From: Streptomyces sp. SM11
Lineage (GTDB): Bacteria > Actinomycetota > Actinomycetes > Streptomycetales > Streptomycetaceae
Direction of reading: 5' to 3'
Assembly: GCF_002910905.1 (NCBI RefSeq)
Contig: NZ_NEUE01000105.1
Span: forward strand, 1 to 64,000
DNA length: 64,000 nucleotides
The position numbers and the translations under genes are program-made. Position 1 is the stretch's first letter. Every line of letters starts with the position of its first letter. This document shows, piece after piece, positions 37,566 to 45,464 of the stretch. The notes beneath the pieces were generated by a model. That model saw nothing but the letters and a program-made list of their open reading frames with translations, was not told the DNA's origin and did not search any database.

Positions 37566-37589
37566 GGGGTCGGCCCTCGTACCGGCCCC
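37566..37589. terminator. Weak hairpin after GH5
   Basis: GGGGTCGG and CCGGCCCC pair at 7 of 8 positions around an 8-base loop, 14 bp after the GH5 stop. Confidence 0.45.
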
Positions 37590-37691
37590 ATCGAGAGGCG
37601 TGCCGCCCCGCCTGGTTGCTCTCTTCCCAGCCGGGTGCCCTCGGGGGAAGAGGAACTGGGTGCGCTGGCAAGATCGACACGGGGGACCGAC

Positions 37692-38468
37692 ATGCCCTTC
37701 TGGGCGGAGAATGGACTTCGGCGGACCCGGCTCCGCGGAACCGCCGCGCCAGCAGAGGACATGAGACCGAGCGATCACCCCGCGGACCGACCGGTCCATG
37801 TCACGTGCTCGCAGGGAAAATTCGTTGAGGGGGAGGCTCCGATTCCAAGGCACCGACGCGTAAGGCCAGCCGCTCAGGCAGGGCGCGGGAGCATCAACCG
37901 GCTGTGGGCCGCTGCCGTGGTCGCGTTGCTCGGACTGCTGACGGCTGCCCTGTTCCACATGGTCACGCGCGCGGTCGAGCCGTACCAGCCCGCGGATCTC
38001 CTGCCGCCGGGCGCCGCCTCCAGTCCCTCCATGTCGCCTCCCCCTTCCGAGGCTCGCCGATCCGGAACACCTGAAGCTCCCGAATCGGAGCCCGGACAGG
38101 GGCCGCAGAAGCGGGAGGAACCGGTCGCCGAGTCACCGGCACCGGTGTCGACTCCCCCCTCTCCGCGGTCCCGCGCGGGGGAACCGCCCAGCACGCCGTC
38201 GGTCAGCGCGTCCGTATCGATGGGACCGCAACCGCTGAAGCCGACGAGCGCGTCGGTGGTGTTGGCTCCCGGCGATCAGGGCAGCGCTGTTCTCGAACTG
38301 CAGCGACGGCTGAGGACAGTCGGTATCACAACGGCGCCCCTGGACGGCTCCTACGGACAGCCCACCGAGGCGGCGGTGCAGAACTACCAGGCCATGCGGG
38401 GCATCAGCACGGACCCCTCAGGAGTCTACGGACCGGATACCAGGGCCGCCCTGGAGTCGGAGACCTGA
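37692..38468 (+). CDS. Membrane-anchored peptidoglycan-binding protein
   Basis: 258 residues from the ATG at 37692, with GGGGGACC just before; the start at 37761 is possible. A basic cytoplasmic head is followed by one helix, LWAAAVVALLGLLTAALFHM, then about 90 residues rich in Pro/Ser/Glu spanning the wall. A PG_binding_1 domain ends the chain: LAPGDQGSAVLELQRRLRTVG, then GSYGQPTEAAVQNYQ, then YGPDTRAALE. It probably tethers or senses the wall. It converges with the adjacent two-component genes, which could respond to the envelope. Confidence 0.82.
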   Translation: MPFWAENGLRRTRLRGTAAPAEDMRPSDHPADRPVHVTCSQGKFVEGEAPIPRHRRVRPAAQAGRGSINRLWAAAVVALLGLLTAALFHMVTRAVEPYQPADLLPPGAASSPSMSPPPSEARRSGTPEAPESEPGQGPQKREEPVAESPAPVSTPPSPRSRAGEPPSTPSVSASVSMGPQPLKPTSASVVLAPGDQGSAVLELQRRLRTVGITTAPLDGSYGQPTEAAVQNYQAMRGISTDPSGVYGPDTRAALESET

Positions 38469-38561
38469 CCGGCCCACTGGGCACGGCAGTTGGAACGACC
38501 ACTCCTGCCGGGGAGTTCTCGCGTGAAGCCTGAAAGCGGCGAGGCCGGGTGCCCTGCCGGG

Positions 38562-39887
38562 TCACGGGCTCCCGCGACGACCGGGCCCGTCGCACCGTGC
38601 GTCGCCCAGCCGCAGAACAACCCGTGCGCCGCCCCAACGGCTCGTCCCGACCACCAGCCGCCCTCCTGCCTCCACGGCGGCCCTGGCCGCGATGTCCAGG
38701 CCCAGGCCGCTCGACATCGCCCCGCTGTGGCCGCGGACCGCGGCGGCCTCGGGGGCGGAGAACCCCGGCCCCGAGTCCTCGACCGCCAAGGTGGGGACAC
38801 CGTCGAGCAGTCCGGCGTACACGGCGCATCCGGTGCCGGGTGGGGTGTGGCGGAAGACGTTGCCCAGCAGCGCGTCCAGTGCGGAGGCAAGGTCCTCCTC
38901 TGGCACGCGAACCGCAAGCGGTACCGGGCCCACGGATACCTCGCACCTTCGGCCCTGTGCCCGTGCCAGAGTCACCCAGAAGGCCATGCGGGCCCCCACG
39001 ACCGCGGTGAGATCGGCTTGGTGTCCGGCTGCGTTGGGAGTGTCACGCCCTCCCTCACGGGTGCGGCCGATGAGATGGGTGATCTGCTGGTCGAGCGCGC
39101 TCACCGCTGCCCGAAGGCGCCCCGCCACGGGCTCCTGGACCAGATCCAGTTCCAGCGTCAGAGCTGTCAGCGGGGTGCGAAGCCGGTGCGACAGGTCTGC
39201 GGAGAACTCCCGCTCCGCTTGCATCAGACTGGCGATACGGTCGGTCATCGTGTTGAAGGCCAAGGCGACCTTGCGGACCTCCTGCGGACCGCCGATGTGA
39301 ACGCGCACCCCTAGCTCGCCCCGGCCCACGGTGGAGGCCGCACGAACAAGATCGGCGGAGGAGCGCACCAGACGTCGTGCCATGTGATCCGTGCTCACAA
39401 CGGAGATCAGGGTCAGCGACGCGACGGCGGCCGCAAGCACGGTCCATACGGCGGCTACACGGTGGCTCCTCTCCTCCTCCCGCACGAGCGATTCCACGTA
39501 GGCCGTACGGCCCTCTGGTGTGCGCAGAGACAGCAGGAGCAGCTCCCGGCCGGCCGCATCGCGTATACGAACCGATCGGGTACCGGCAGTGGCCCGACGC
39601 GCTGCTTCGGCGTCGAGACGGCAGTGCCCCACTTCCGGTCCCTCGGGCAGGCGGACGCACGTCGAAACCGCGTCCTCCCCGGTGCTGCGCCACGCCGTGC
39701 GCACCGCGCGAGACTCACGGGTGGCCGCAAGGACCGTCACCAGCACAGCAGCCCGGCGCTCCGCCCTCTGCTGGGCACGGTTCTCTGCCTGCTGCCGGGC
39801 GGCGTATCCGAGGGGGAGTGCGAAAGCGAGCGTGGTGAGCAGCGCAATTCCGAGGGACAGGCCCAGCTGCCACGCACGCAGGGTCAT
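38562..39887 (-). CDS. Sensor histidine kinase
   Basis: 441 residues. Two N-terminal membrane helices flank an extracellular sensor of about 110 residues with a Cys pair (STCVRL and VGHCRL). A HAMP domain follows (DHMARRLVRSSADLVRAAST). Kinase boxes: H-box FSADLSHRLRTPLTAL, N-box LGNVFRHTPPG, G1 VEDSGPGF, G2 SSGLGLDIA. It autophosphorylates the H-box His and passes phosphate to the regulator encoded just upstream; the genes overlap by 4 bp (ATGA). The ligand is unknown. Confidence 0.92.
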   Translation of the reverse strand: MTLRAWQLGLSLGIALLTTLAFALPLGYAARQQAENRAQQRAERRAAVLVTVLAATRESRAVRTAWRSTGEDAVSTCVRLPEGPEVGHCRLDAEAARRATAGTRSVRIRDAAGRELLLLSLRTPEGRTAYVESLVREEERSHRVAAVWTVLAAAVASLTLISVVSTDHMARRLVRSSADLVRAASTVGRGELGVRVHIGGPQEVRKVALAFNTMTDRIASLMQAEREFSADLSHRLRTPLTALTLELDLVQEPVAGRLRAAVSALDQQITHLIGRTREGGRDTPNAAGHQADLTAVVGARMAFWVTLARAQGRRCEVSVGPVPLAVRVPEEDLASALDALLGNVFRHTPPGTGCAVYAGLLDGVPTLAVEDSGPGFSAPEAAAVRGHSGAMSSGLGLDIAARAAVEAGGRLVVGTSRWGGARVVLRLGDARCDGPGRRGSP

Positions 39888-40561
39888 GCCGTCGGCTCCA
39901 CGAGTCTCAGCCCCACACCCCTGACAGTTTCCACGTAGTCGCGCGCGCCCCCGCTCCGCGCCAGTTTGCGCCTGAGCCAGTAGACGTGCACGTCTATCGT
40001 TCGGTCGTACACATCGCAGCCCCGCCAGACCTCGTTCAGAAGTTCTCGGCGCGTGACCACAGCCCCTTGGCGCTGGGCCAGGTAGGCGAGAAGGTCGAAC
40101 TCCCGTCGATTGAGGCCGACGGCCACCGTGCCCAGTGTCACCAGGCGGCTCCTCAGGTCTATGGACAGCTCCCCCACGCGTAAGGTGTCGGGCGGAGCTT
40201 GGCCGGCACGGCGCAGCACCGCCAGTACCCGAGCAGCGAGCTGTTCACCGGAGAACGGCTTGACCAAGTAGTCGTCAGCGCCATCGCGCAGCAGCTGTAC
40301 GATCTCGGACTCGTCGCTGCGCGCCGTGGCGATGATGACCGGGATTCGGCTGACGGCCCTCATCATCTTCAGCGCCTGGCCGCCATCGAGGTCGGGCAGA
40401 CCCAGATCAAGAACAACCAGGCCCGGCAAGGGTGGGACGAGCCTGCGCATGAGTTCCATCGCCGTGCCCACCGAGGTCACGCGGTAGCCTGCATAGGTCA
40501 GCGCACGGGCGAGCGCTTCACGGACGAGTATGTCGTCCTCGACGATGAGAACCGTGGTCAT
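39884..40561 (-). CDS. OmpR-family response regulator with a TTA codon
   Basis: 225 residues from the ATG at 40561. The receiver has acidic VEDD, phospho-Asp in LVVLDLGLPDLDG and the LVKPF lysine. A winged-helix C-terminus follows (VGLNRREFDLLAYLAQRQG, then VYDRTIDVHVYWLRRKL). Codon 127 is TTA (plus-strand TAA at 40181-40183), so output is probably tied to bldA and development. It is upstream of and translationally coupled to the kinase gene. Targets may include the convergent peptidoglycan-binding protein gene. Confidence 0.92.
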   Translation of the reverse strand: MTTVLIVEDDILVREALARALTYAGYRVTSVGTAMELMRRLVPPLPGLVVLDLGLPDLDGGQALKMMRAVSRIPVIIATARSDESEIVQLLRDGADDYLVKPFSGEQLAARVLAVLRRAGQAPPDTLRVGELSIDLRSRLVTLGTVAVGLNRREFDLLAYLAQRQGAVVTRRELLNEVWRGCDVYDRTIDVHVYWLRRKLARSGGARDYVETVRGVGLRLVEPTA

Positions 40562-40609
40562 GCGATCACCGTACGGCAGGCTGCCACCCCACAGGATCCG
40601 TGGCGGCGA

Positions 40610-40780
40610 CCGCCCAGCCATCTACGTGCTCGCGGGCCGTCTTTCGCAGAACCACGTTCTCATCCTGCAGCGGGGCCGGCGGCTGGCCCGGTTCCTGCGT
40701 CCGCAGTGCCCGGGGATGGTGTGCTCCGGCTGCCCGGACCCAGTTCCGCAGGGTCTCGGGGCTGAATACCGGATCGGTGG
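40610..40780 (-). mobile_element. IS3-type OrfA relic
   Basis: The minus strand reads FSPETLRNWVRAAGA followed by LQDENVVLRKTARE. This is the helix-turn-helix and leucine-zipper pattern of IS3-family OrfA. The frame has stops on both sides, and no OrfB or inverted repeats are seen. Confidence 0.6.
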
Positions 40781-40984
40781 CTGCTGGTCATCGCTCTCCG
40801 GCGGCGACTCCTACAGGGCGACCGCGTCTGCCTTGAGCTCCGGCGGTCCGGCGGATCGTCGAGCGGTCGATCAGCAAGGCGGCCGCGGCGAAGAACCGGC
40901 CGGCCGGCATTGCGCTGGAGAAGGTGGCGGCCTCTGTACGGGAGGGGGCGATCTCCTCGTCCACACTGTTCAAGTGGCTGCGCC

Positions 40985-41450
40985 GGACTCCAAGGAGAAC
41001 GCTACCTACGCCGTCTTCCGCGAGGTCGGCCGCGTGATCCGCACCGTCCAGCTGCTGCGGTACCTCTGTGATCCGGCGCTTCGCCGACGGGTGACCGCAG
41101 CGACGAACAACAAGGAAGCGTTCAACGGCTTCTCGCAGTGGATCGGCTTCGGCAACCGAGGGGTCATCGTGGACAACGACCCGGTCGAGCAGGAGAAGGC
41201 GATGAAGTTCAACGTGTTGCTCACGAACGTGGTGATCTTCCACAACGCCCTGGACATCGCCGAGATCGTGCGGCAACTGCTGGAAGAGGGCTGGACGACC
41301 GAGCAGGATGACCTGGCCCGCATCTCGCCGTACCCGACCGAGCACATCAACCGGTTCGGCGAATACTCCACACACGAACTCGGCATCCAGTCCGAGGCGT
41401 ACGACTCGAAGCTGGACCTCGTCTTCGCCCCGTTCCGCGACCAGGATCCG
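40985..41450 (+). mobile_element. Tn3-family transposase relic (C-terminal part)
   Basis: The frame from SKENATYAVFREVGRVIRT through ATNNKEAFNGFSQWIGFGNR and DNDPVEQEKAMKFNVLLTN to EYSTHELGIQSEAYDSKLDL is the last about 150 residues of a Tn3 transposase (about 1000 normally). The 5' part is missing and the final residues have drifted. A different open stretch at about 40840-40985 (IVERSISKAAAAKNRP) is unidentified. Orientation is opposite to the 33.8-kb relic. Confidence 0.85.
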
Positions 41451-41846
41451 GCCGTCGGCTTCACTATCGCGGGTCGACATCAGATGCCGATATCTGCGAG
41501 CGAGCCCGTGATGGAACAGCGAGCACTCCCTCGACCGCGTCATCGAGTACCTCGGGGCCCGCTTCCCCCCACCACGACGAACAGACCGTCTCCGAGACCG
41601 TGTACGCCACTCACGCCCGGCTGCGGGAGTGCACCACGGTCAGCACGCACCCAGCGGCAGGCCGGGGACGCGCTCGCCCGCACGCTGCCCAAGCGCCCCC
41701 TCCAGCAGGCGTAGCCCACAGACCGAGAGATCAGGTGGCCGTGGTGAACCTGGGCTCGAAGCCGTAGCGGGAGGCATCGGACGAAGTCTGGTGCGGCGTA
41801 GGATCGGATGCCGATATCGGTTTCGTCACTGCCGGAGGTGGCCAGG
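41451..41846. other. Gap before the PadR gene
   Basis: No recognisable gene. It holds CCGATATCTG at 41487-41496 and the PadR-proximal CCGATATCGG. The 12-mer GATGCCGATATC occurs twice (41483 and 41807). Confidence 0.55.
41811..41820. promoter_or_regulatory. CGATATCG element upstream of padR-type gene
   Basis: The palindrome CCGATATCGG lies 26 bp before the GTG start. The CGATATCG core recurs upstream of the DoxX and APC genes, so it is probably the PadR operator. Confidence 0.65.
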
Positions 41847-42152
41847 GTGCGGGAGTTTCAGCGGGGCGCGGTGCGGCTGCACATCCTGCATCACGCGGCC
41901 GAGGAGGGGATCCACGGCGCGTGGATGACCGAGGAACTGGCCTCCCACGGCTACCAGATCAGCCCCGGTACCCTGTATCCGACGCTGCACCGGCTGGAGG
42001 CCGACGGCCTGTTGACCTCCGAGCAGCGGGTGGTCGACGGCCGCACCCGGCGCGTCTACGAGGCGACCGAGGCCGGAAAGCAGGCCCTGGCCGAGGACCG
42101 GCAGGCGCTGAAGGAGCTCGCCCGCGAGGTCCTGGGCGACGAAGCCCCGTAG
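41847..42152 (+). CDS. PadR-family transcriptional regulator
   Basis: 101 residues from the GTG at 41847, with GGAGG 8 bp upstream. The winged helix has VRLHILHHAAEEGIHGAWM, ISPGTLYPTLHRLEADGLL, then RVVDGRTRRVYEATEAGKQAL. It is short, without the large C-terminal dimer domain. It converges with the DoxX gene, ending 10 bp from its restored stop. It probably represses itself, the DoxX gene and the APC permease via CGATATCG sites. Confidence 0.88.
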   Translation: MREFQRGAVRLHILHHAAEEGIHGAWMTEELASHGYQISPGTLYPTLHRLEADGLLTSEQRVVDGRTRRVYEATEAGKQALAEDRQALKELAREVLGDEAP

Positions 42153-42162
42153 GTCCGGTGGG

Positions 42163-42669
42163 TCATCGGGCCGCCGCGGCGGCCGCAGCGGCTTGGGCGT
42201 GGGTGGTGCGGGCCAGGCGGGCGTCGAGCGAGTAGGCGCCAGCACCAGCGAGCAGCAGGAGAGGCTGCCGCACAGCTGGACGATGTCGGTGCGCGATTCG
42301 TGGGCGAAGTCCCACCAGCCTGACTTGCCCGCGAACAGCCGGGCGTCACCCCCCCAGGATCCGCAGCTTGGTGATCAGCAGCGCACCGGCCATGTCCACG
42401 ATCGTCGGGACGGCAGCGAGCCGGGTGAGCCGCCCCGCCAGGATGAGCAGGCCGCAGACGATCTCGGAGAAGCCGTCGAGGGCTGCGATGAAGCCGAGGG
42501 CGGGGATGCAGGCCTTGGCGAACCTGCCGGTACCCTGCGCGTCAGGGCGGAGGAACGTCAAGATGCCCTCGGAGTAGAAGACAGCGCGGATGTAGAGGCG
42601 GATGGAGACCGTGGCCGCGGGCGCGCTGGTGGCGGTCGGCATCGCCTGCCACGTACTGGGCTGCGTCAT
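42163..42669 (-). pseudogene. DoxX family membrane protein with two compensating frameshifts
   Basis: The intact 5' part gives IRLYIRAVFYSEGILTFLRP, then IPALGFIAALDGFSEIVCG and LLITKLRILGG. A run of seven G (plus-strand C, about 42350-42356) then causes a premature TGA. Removing one G continues the family as LFAGKSGWWDFAHESRTDIV QLCGSL. Adding one base after AGCCTCT restores LLLAGAGAYSLDARLART and a TGA at 42163-42165. A GGGAGGTG ribosome site and CGATATCG promoter element are intact. Either a recent pseudogene or two sequencing errors. Confidence 0.75.
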
Positions 42670-42705
42670 GAGGGTGCACCTCCCGTCGCAAGGCGTATCG
42701 GTTCT

Positions 42706-42713
42706 CGATATCG
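42706..42713. promoter_or_regulatory. CGATATCG element upstream of DoxX gene
   Basis: An exact CGATATCG 37 bp before the DoxX ATG; same core as at 41811 and 44089. Confidence 0.6.
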
Positions 42714-42771
42714 TCCCGCGAGTTAGGAGGTCGCCAGCGGCATTCCGGCCGGTCGACGAGGGCGAGTCTTC

Positions 42772-44046
42772 CTAGGAACTGTGTGTGGGCATCATGCGGC
42801 GCACCCTGTAGGCCGCGGCGCCGAGGGCCAGGACCGCGGTCCCCCAGATCACCGAGGACGCCGGGAGAGCGAAAGCCAGGACGAGGCAGCCGCCCAGCCC
42901 AACGGCCGGGACGACACGCGCCGGGCGCCGCTCGTCCAGGGAGAGGGTCCAGGCGGAGGCGTTGGCGACGGCGTAGTAGACGAGGACACCGAAGGAGGAG
43001 AACCCGATCGCCCCGCGCACATCGGCCGTTGCCGCGACCACCGCCACCACCACGCCGACGACAAGCTCGGCGCGGTGCGGCACCTTGAACTTCGGGTGCA
43101 CCGCCGCCAGGGTGTGTGGCAGGTGCCGGTCGCGGGCCATGGCCAGCGTGGTGCGGGAGACGCCGAGGAGCAGGGCCAGCAGCGAACCGAGCGCGGCCAC
43201 GGCGGCACCGACGCGCACGACCGGGACGAGCCAGTCGGCGCCCGCGGCCCTGGCCGCGTCCGACAGCGGCGCGGCAGCCTCCGCCAGCCCCTTGGGGCCG
43301 AGGACGGTCAGAACGGCGACGGCGACGAGGGCGTAGATGACCAGGGTGATGCACAGCGCGGCCGGGATGGCCCGGGGAATGGTGCGGGCGGGGTCGCGGA
43401 CCTCCTCGCCCAGGGTCGCGATGCGCGCGTACCCGGCGAAGGCGAAGAACAGCAGCCCCGCTGCCTGGAGCGCCCCGAAGAAGGTCGCGTCGTCCCTGAT
43501 GCCGAGCCGGGTCGTGTCCGAGGCCGAGGAGGTGAGTGCGGCGACCACGACGGCGGCGAGCACCGCCAGGGCCACCGCCACGATGATCCGGGTCAGCCAC
43601 GCGGACTTCTGCACCCCGGTGTAGTTGATCGCGGTCAGCGCCACCACCGCCGCGACCGCGACCGCATGGGCCTGGCCCGGCCACACGTACAAGCCGACGG
43701 TGAGGGCCATCGCCGCGCAGGAGGCGGTCTTACCCACCACGAACGCCCAGCCCGCCAGGTAGCCCCAGAAGTCGCCGAGCCGCATCCGGCCGTACACGTA
43801 CGTGCCGCCCGACGTGGGGTAGCGGGCCGCGAGCCGGGCGGAGGACGTGGCATTGCAGTAGGCGACCACCGCGGCAAGGACCAGGCCGATCAGCAGTCCG
43901 GAGCCGGCCGACCGTGCGGCCGGGGCGAGCGCGGCGAAGATCCCCGCGCCGATCATCGACCCCAGGCCGATCACCACGGCATCCGGCACTCCCAGCCGAC
44001 GGCTCAGCTCGTCCGGCACCCCGGCGGCGGTCGATGGCTTGCTCAT
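42772..44046 (-). CDS. APC-family amino-acid/amine permease
   Basis: 424 residues from the ATG at 44046, after GAGGGAGTGGGCC. There are twelve helices. The TM1 unwound region is VVIGLGSMIGAGIFAALAP, with TSGGTYVYGRMRLGDFWGY, AFAGYARIATLGEEVRDPAR (TM6 and the conserved Glu) and GVSRTTLAMARDRHLPHTLA. It is close to the cationic/aromatic amino acid branch with unknown substrate. It is in the same direction as DoxX but 102 bp upstream of it, with its own doubled CGATATC site. Confidence 0.9.
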   Translation of the reverse strand: MSKPSTAAGVPDELSRRLGVPDAVVIGLGSMIGAGIFAALAPAARSAGSGLLIGLVLAAVVAYCNATSSARLAARYPTSGGTYVYGRMRLGDFWGYLAGWAFVVGKTASCAAMALTVGLYVWPGQAHAVAVAAVVALTAINYTGVQKSAWLTRIIVAVALAVLAAVVVAALTSSASDTTRLGIRDDATFFGALQAAGLLFFAFAGYARIATLGEEVRDPARTIPRAIPAALCITLVIYALVAVAVLTVLGPKGLAEAAAPLSDAARAAGADWLVPVVRVGAAVAALGSLLALLLGVSRTTLAMARDRHLPHTLAAVHPKFKVPHRAELVVGVVVAVVAATADVRGAIGFSSFGVLVYYAVANASAWTLSLDERRPARVVPAVGLGGCLVLAFALPASSVIWGTAVLALGAAAYRVRRMMPTHSS

Positions 44047-44088
44047 GGCCCACTCCCTCGACGGCACAGTCGCATACGTTTCGTGCTC

Positions 44089-44109
44089 CGATATCGGGAG
44101 ACGATATCT
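44089..44109. promoter_or_regulatory. Double CGATATC element upstream of the APC permease
   Basis: CGATATCG (44089-44096) and CGATATCT (44102-44109) are 13 bp apart, 43-63 bp before the permease start. Confidence 0.6.
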
Positions 44110-44566
44110 GAGCCCCTATCCGGCCGCGGACCCGCACTCCGGGCCATGGATGCACGCTTGGTGCTCGCAGAAATGAACAGCCCTGAGAGACCGGAGATCC
44201 CTGCCGGATCGTGTCCTGTTTGCCTCTGATCCTCGTTCTCGCAACCTCTCGCGAAACGGCATTCACACAAGGCCCTTCGCGATAGGTTCTGCGAGATTCC
44301 TCAGCCCGCCGAACCGGCCGCGGCCGTCGAGCAGTTCGACTTCCCCACCTGTGGTGCCCGCCGGAAGCACCTGCCGCACCGGAGGCGGCAAGGTCACCCC
44401 GAAGTACCACACCCCGCGCTGCACGATCGTCCCCCAGCTCCATGCCGAGCTGGAGGTGAAGAACCCCGCCGACCGCGGTCCCGGCCGCGCACGGGGGATG
44501 GCCTGGCCATCGACGCTGCCGTGCCCGAGGTCATCGCGTAGCCCACGAGGGTGGGCTACGCGCTGT
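44110..44566. other. Gap between permease promoter and resolvase relic
   Basis: Open frames exist on the plus strand (about 44351-44530), but no known family is visible. It is probably degraded mobile-element sequence. Confidence 0.45.
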
Positions 44567-44908
44567 GCAGGGCAGCTCACCGGTCCCCTCCAAGGCGTCT
44601 ACGACCCGTCCGGGCACGGCGCCGCCCTGTTCGCGTTCCTCGCCGGTGTGGCGGAGTCCGAGCGGGAGTAGATCCGGGAGGAGTCTCTCGAAGGCCAGGC
44701 GTCCGCCCGCGGGCGTGGCTGTCGCGGCGGGCGCCCGAGAGTCGTCGACGACGACACGGCCGACTACGCCCGCAGCCTGCGGGTCAACGGTGTGCCCGTA
44801 CCCGAGATCGCCCGCGAGCTTGTCATCGCCTCGGGCAAGAACCAGGGCAAGCGACCCTCGGGCGCCACCGTCTAGCGCATCCTCGCGGGGGTTGAACCGG
44901 AGAGCTGA
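44567..44908 (+). pseudogene. Tn3-type serine resolvase relic with two nonsense codons
   Basis: The frame reads LTGPLQGVYDPSGHGAALFA and FLAGVAESERE, then TAG (44669), IREESLEGQASARGRG, GGRPRVVDDDTADYARSLRV, VPVPEIARELVIASGKNQGK, then TAG (44873) and RILAGVEPES. Both TAGs replace tyrosine positions (ERE-Y-IRE, TV-Y-R). The N-terminal catalytic-Ser half is missing. Confidence 0.85.
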
Positions 44909-45326
44909 GCGGCCATCACGGCTCGAACATCAACTCATTGCCCCTTTGGTCAGCATCTCGGCGACACCCCAACGAGATGTCCGCTCTCTGATCCTCAGAA
45001 ACGTCTCGTGTGCTCAGTATGCAGGAGCGAAGGCCCACGAGCCGGCAGCCCCCACAACTCCACGAGTTCAGCCTCAGTAAACACTCGGCATGGTTTCCCG
45101 CCCACGGCCTGTGCTCTTCGAACCGTCAGCAGGCGTGTCCGCTGTCGACCAGGCGGAGTCGGCTGTGCGCGGACCCATGGCTTCTCTGGTGGGGGAGTGG
45201 AGCATCGGCGCGTGGCGGACGTCCGGAACGCCGAAGGGAGCGGTGTTGCCGGCATGACACTGCGTTAACAATCGAGGTGGGAACACTCTCTGGCTCCGGG
45301 TGTACGCGGTGCTCTACCTTGCGATG
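44909..45326. other. Non-coding stretch upstream of GH6
   Basis: I see no gene. It is less GC-rich than its surroundings and probably contains GH6 promoter elements; the CebR box follows directly. Confidence 0.5.
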
Positions 45327-45340
45327 TGGGAGCGCTTCCA
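45327..45340. promoter_or_regulatory. CebR-like box upstream of GH6
   Basis: TGGGAGCGCTTCCA differs from the palindromic CebR consensus by one base and lies 124 bp before the GH6 start. Confidence 0.85.
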
Positions 45341-45464
45341 CGCTGCGCCCCAGGCGCTAACCACCCATGCGCCCCCACTGGCGGCTGGGCCGCACGGGGC
45401 ACTTGGGCTCGGCGCACATCCGCTCGGTCGACAGCACGAATCCAACCATGGGAGACCTCCACTC

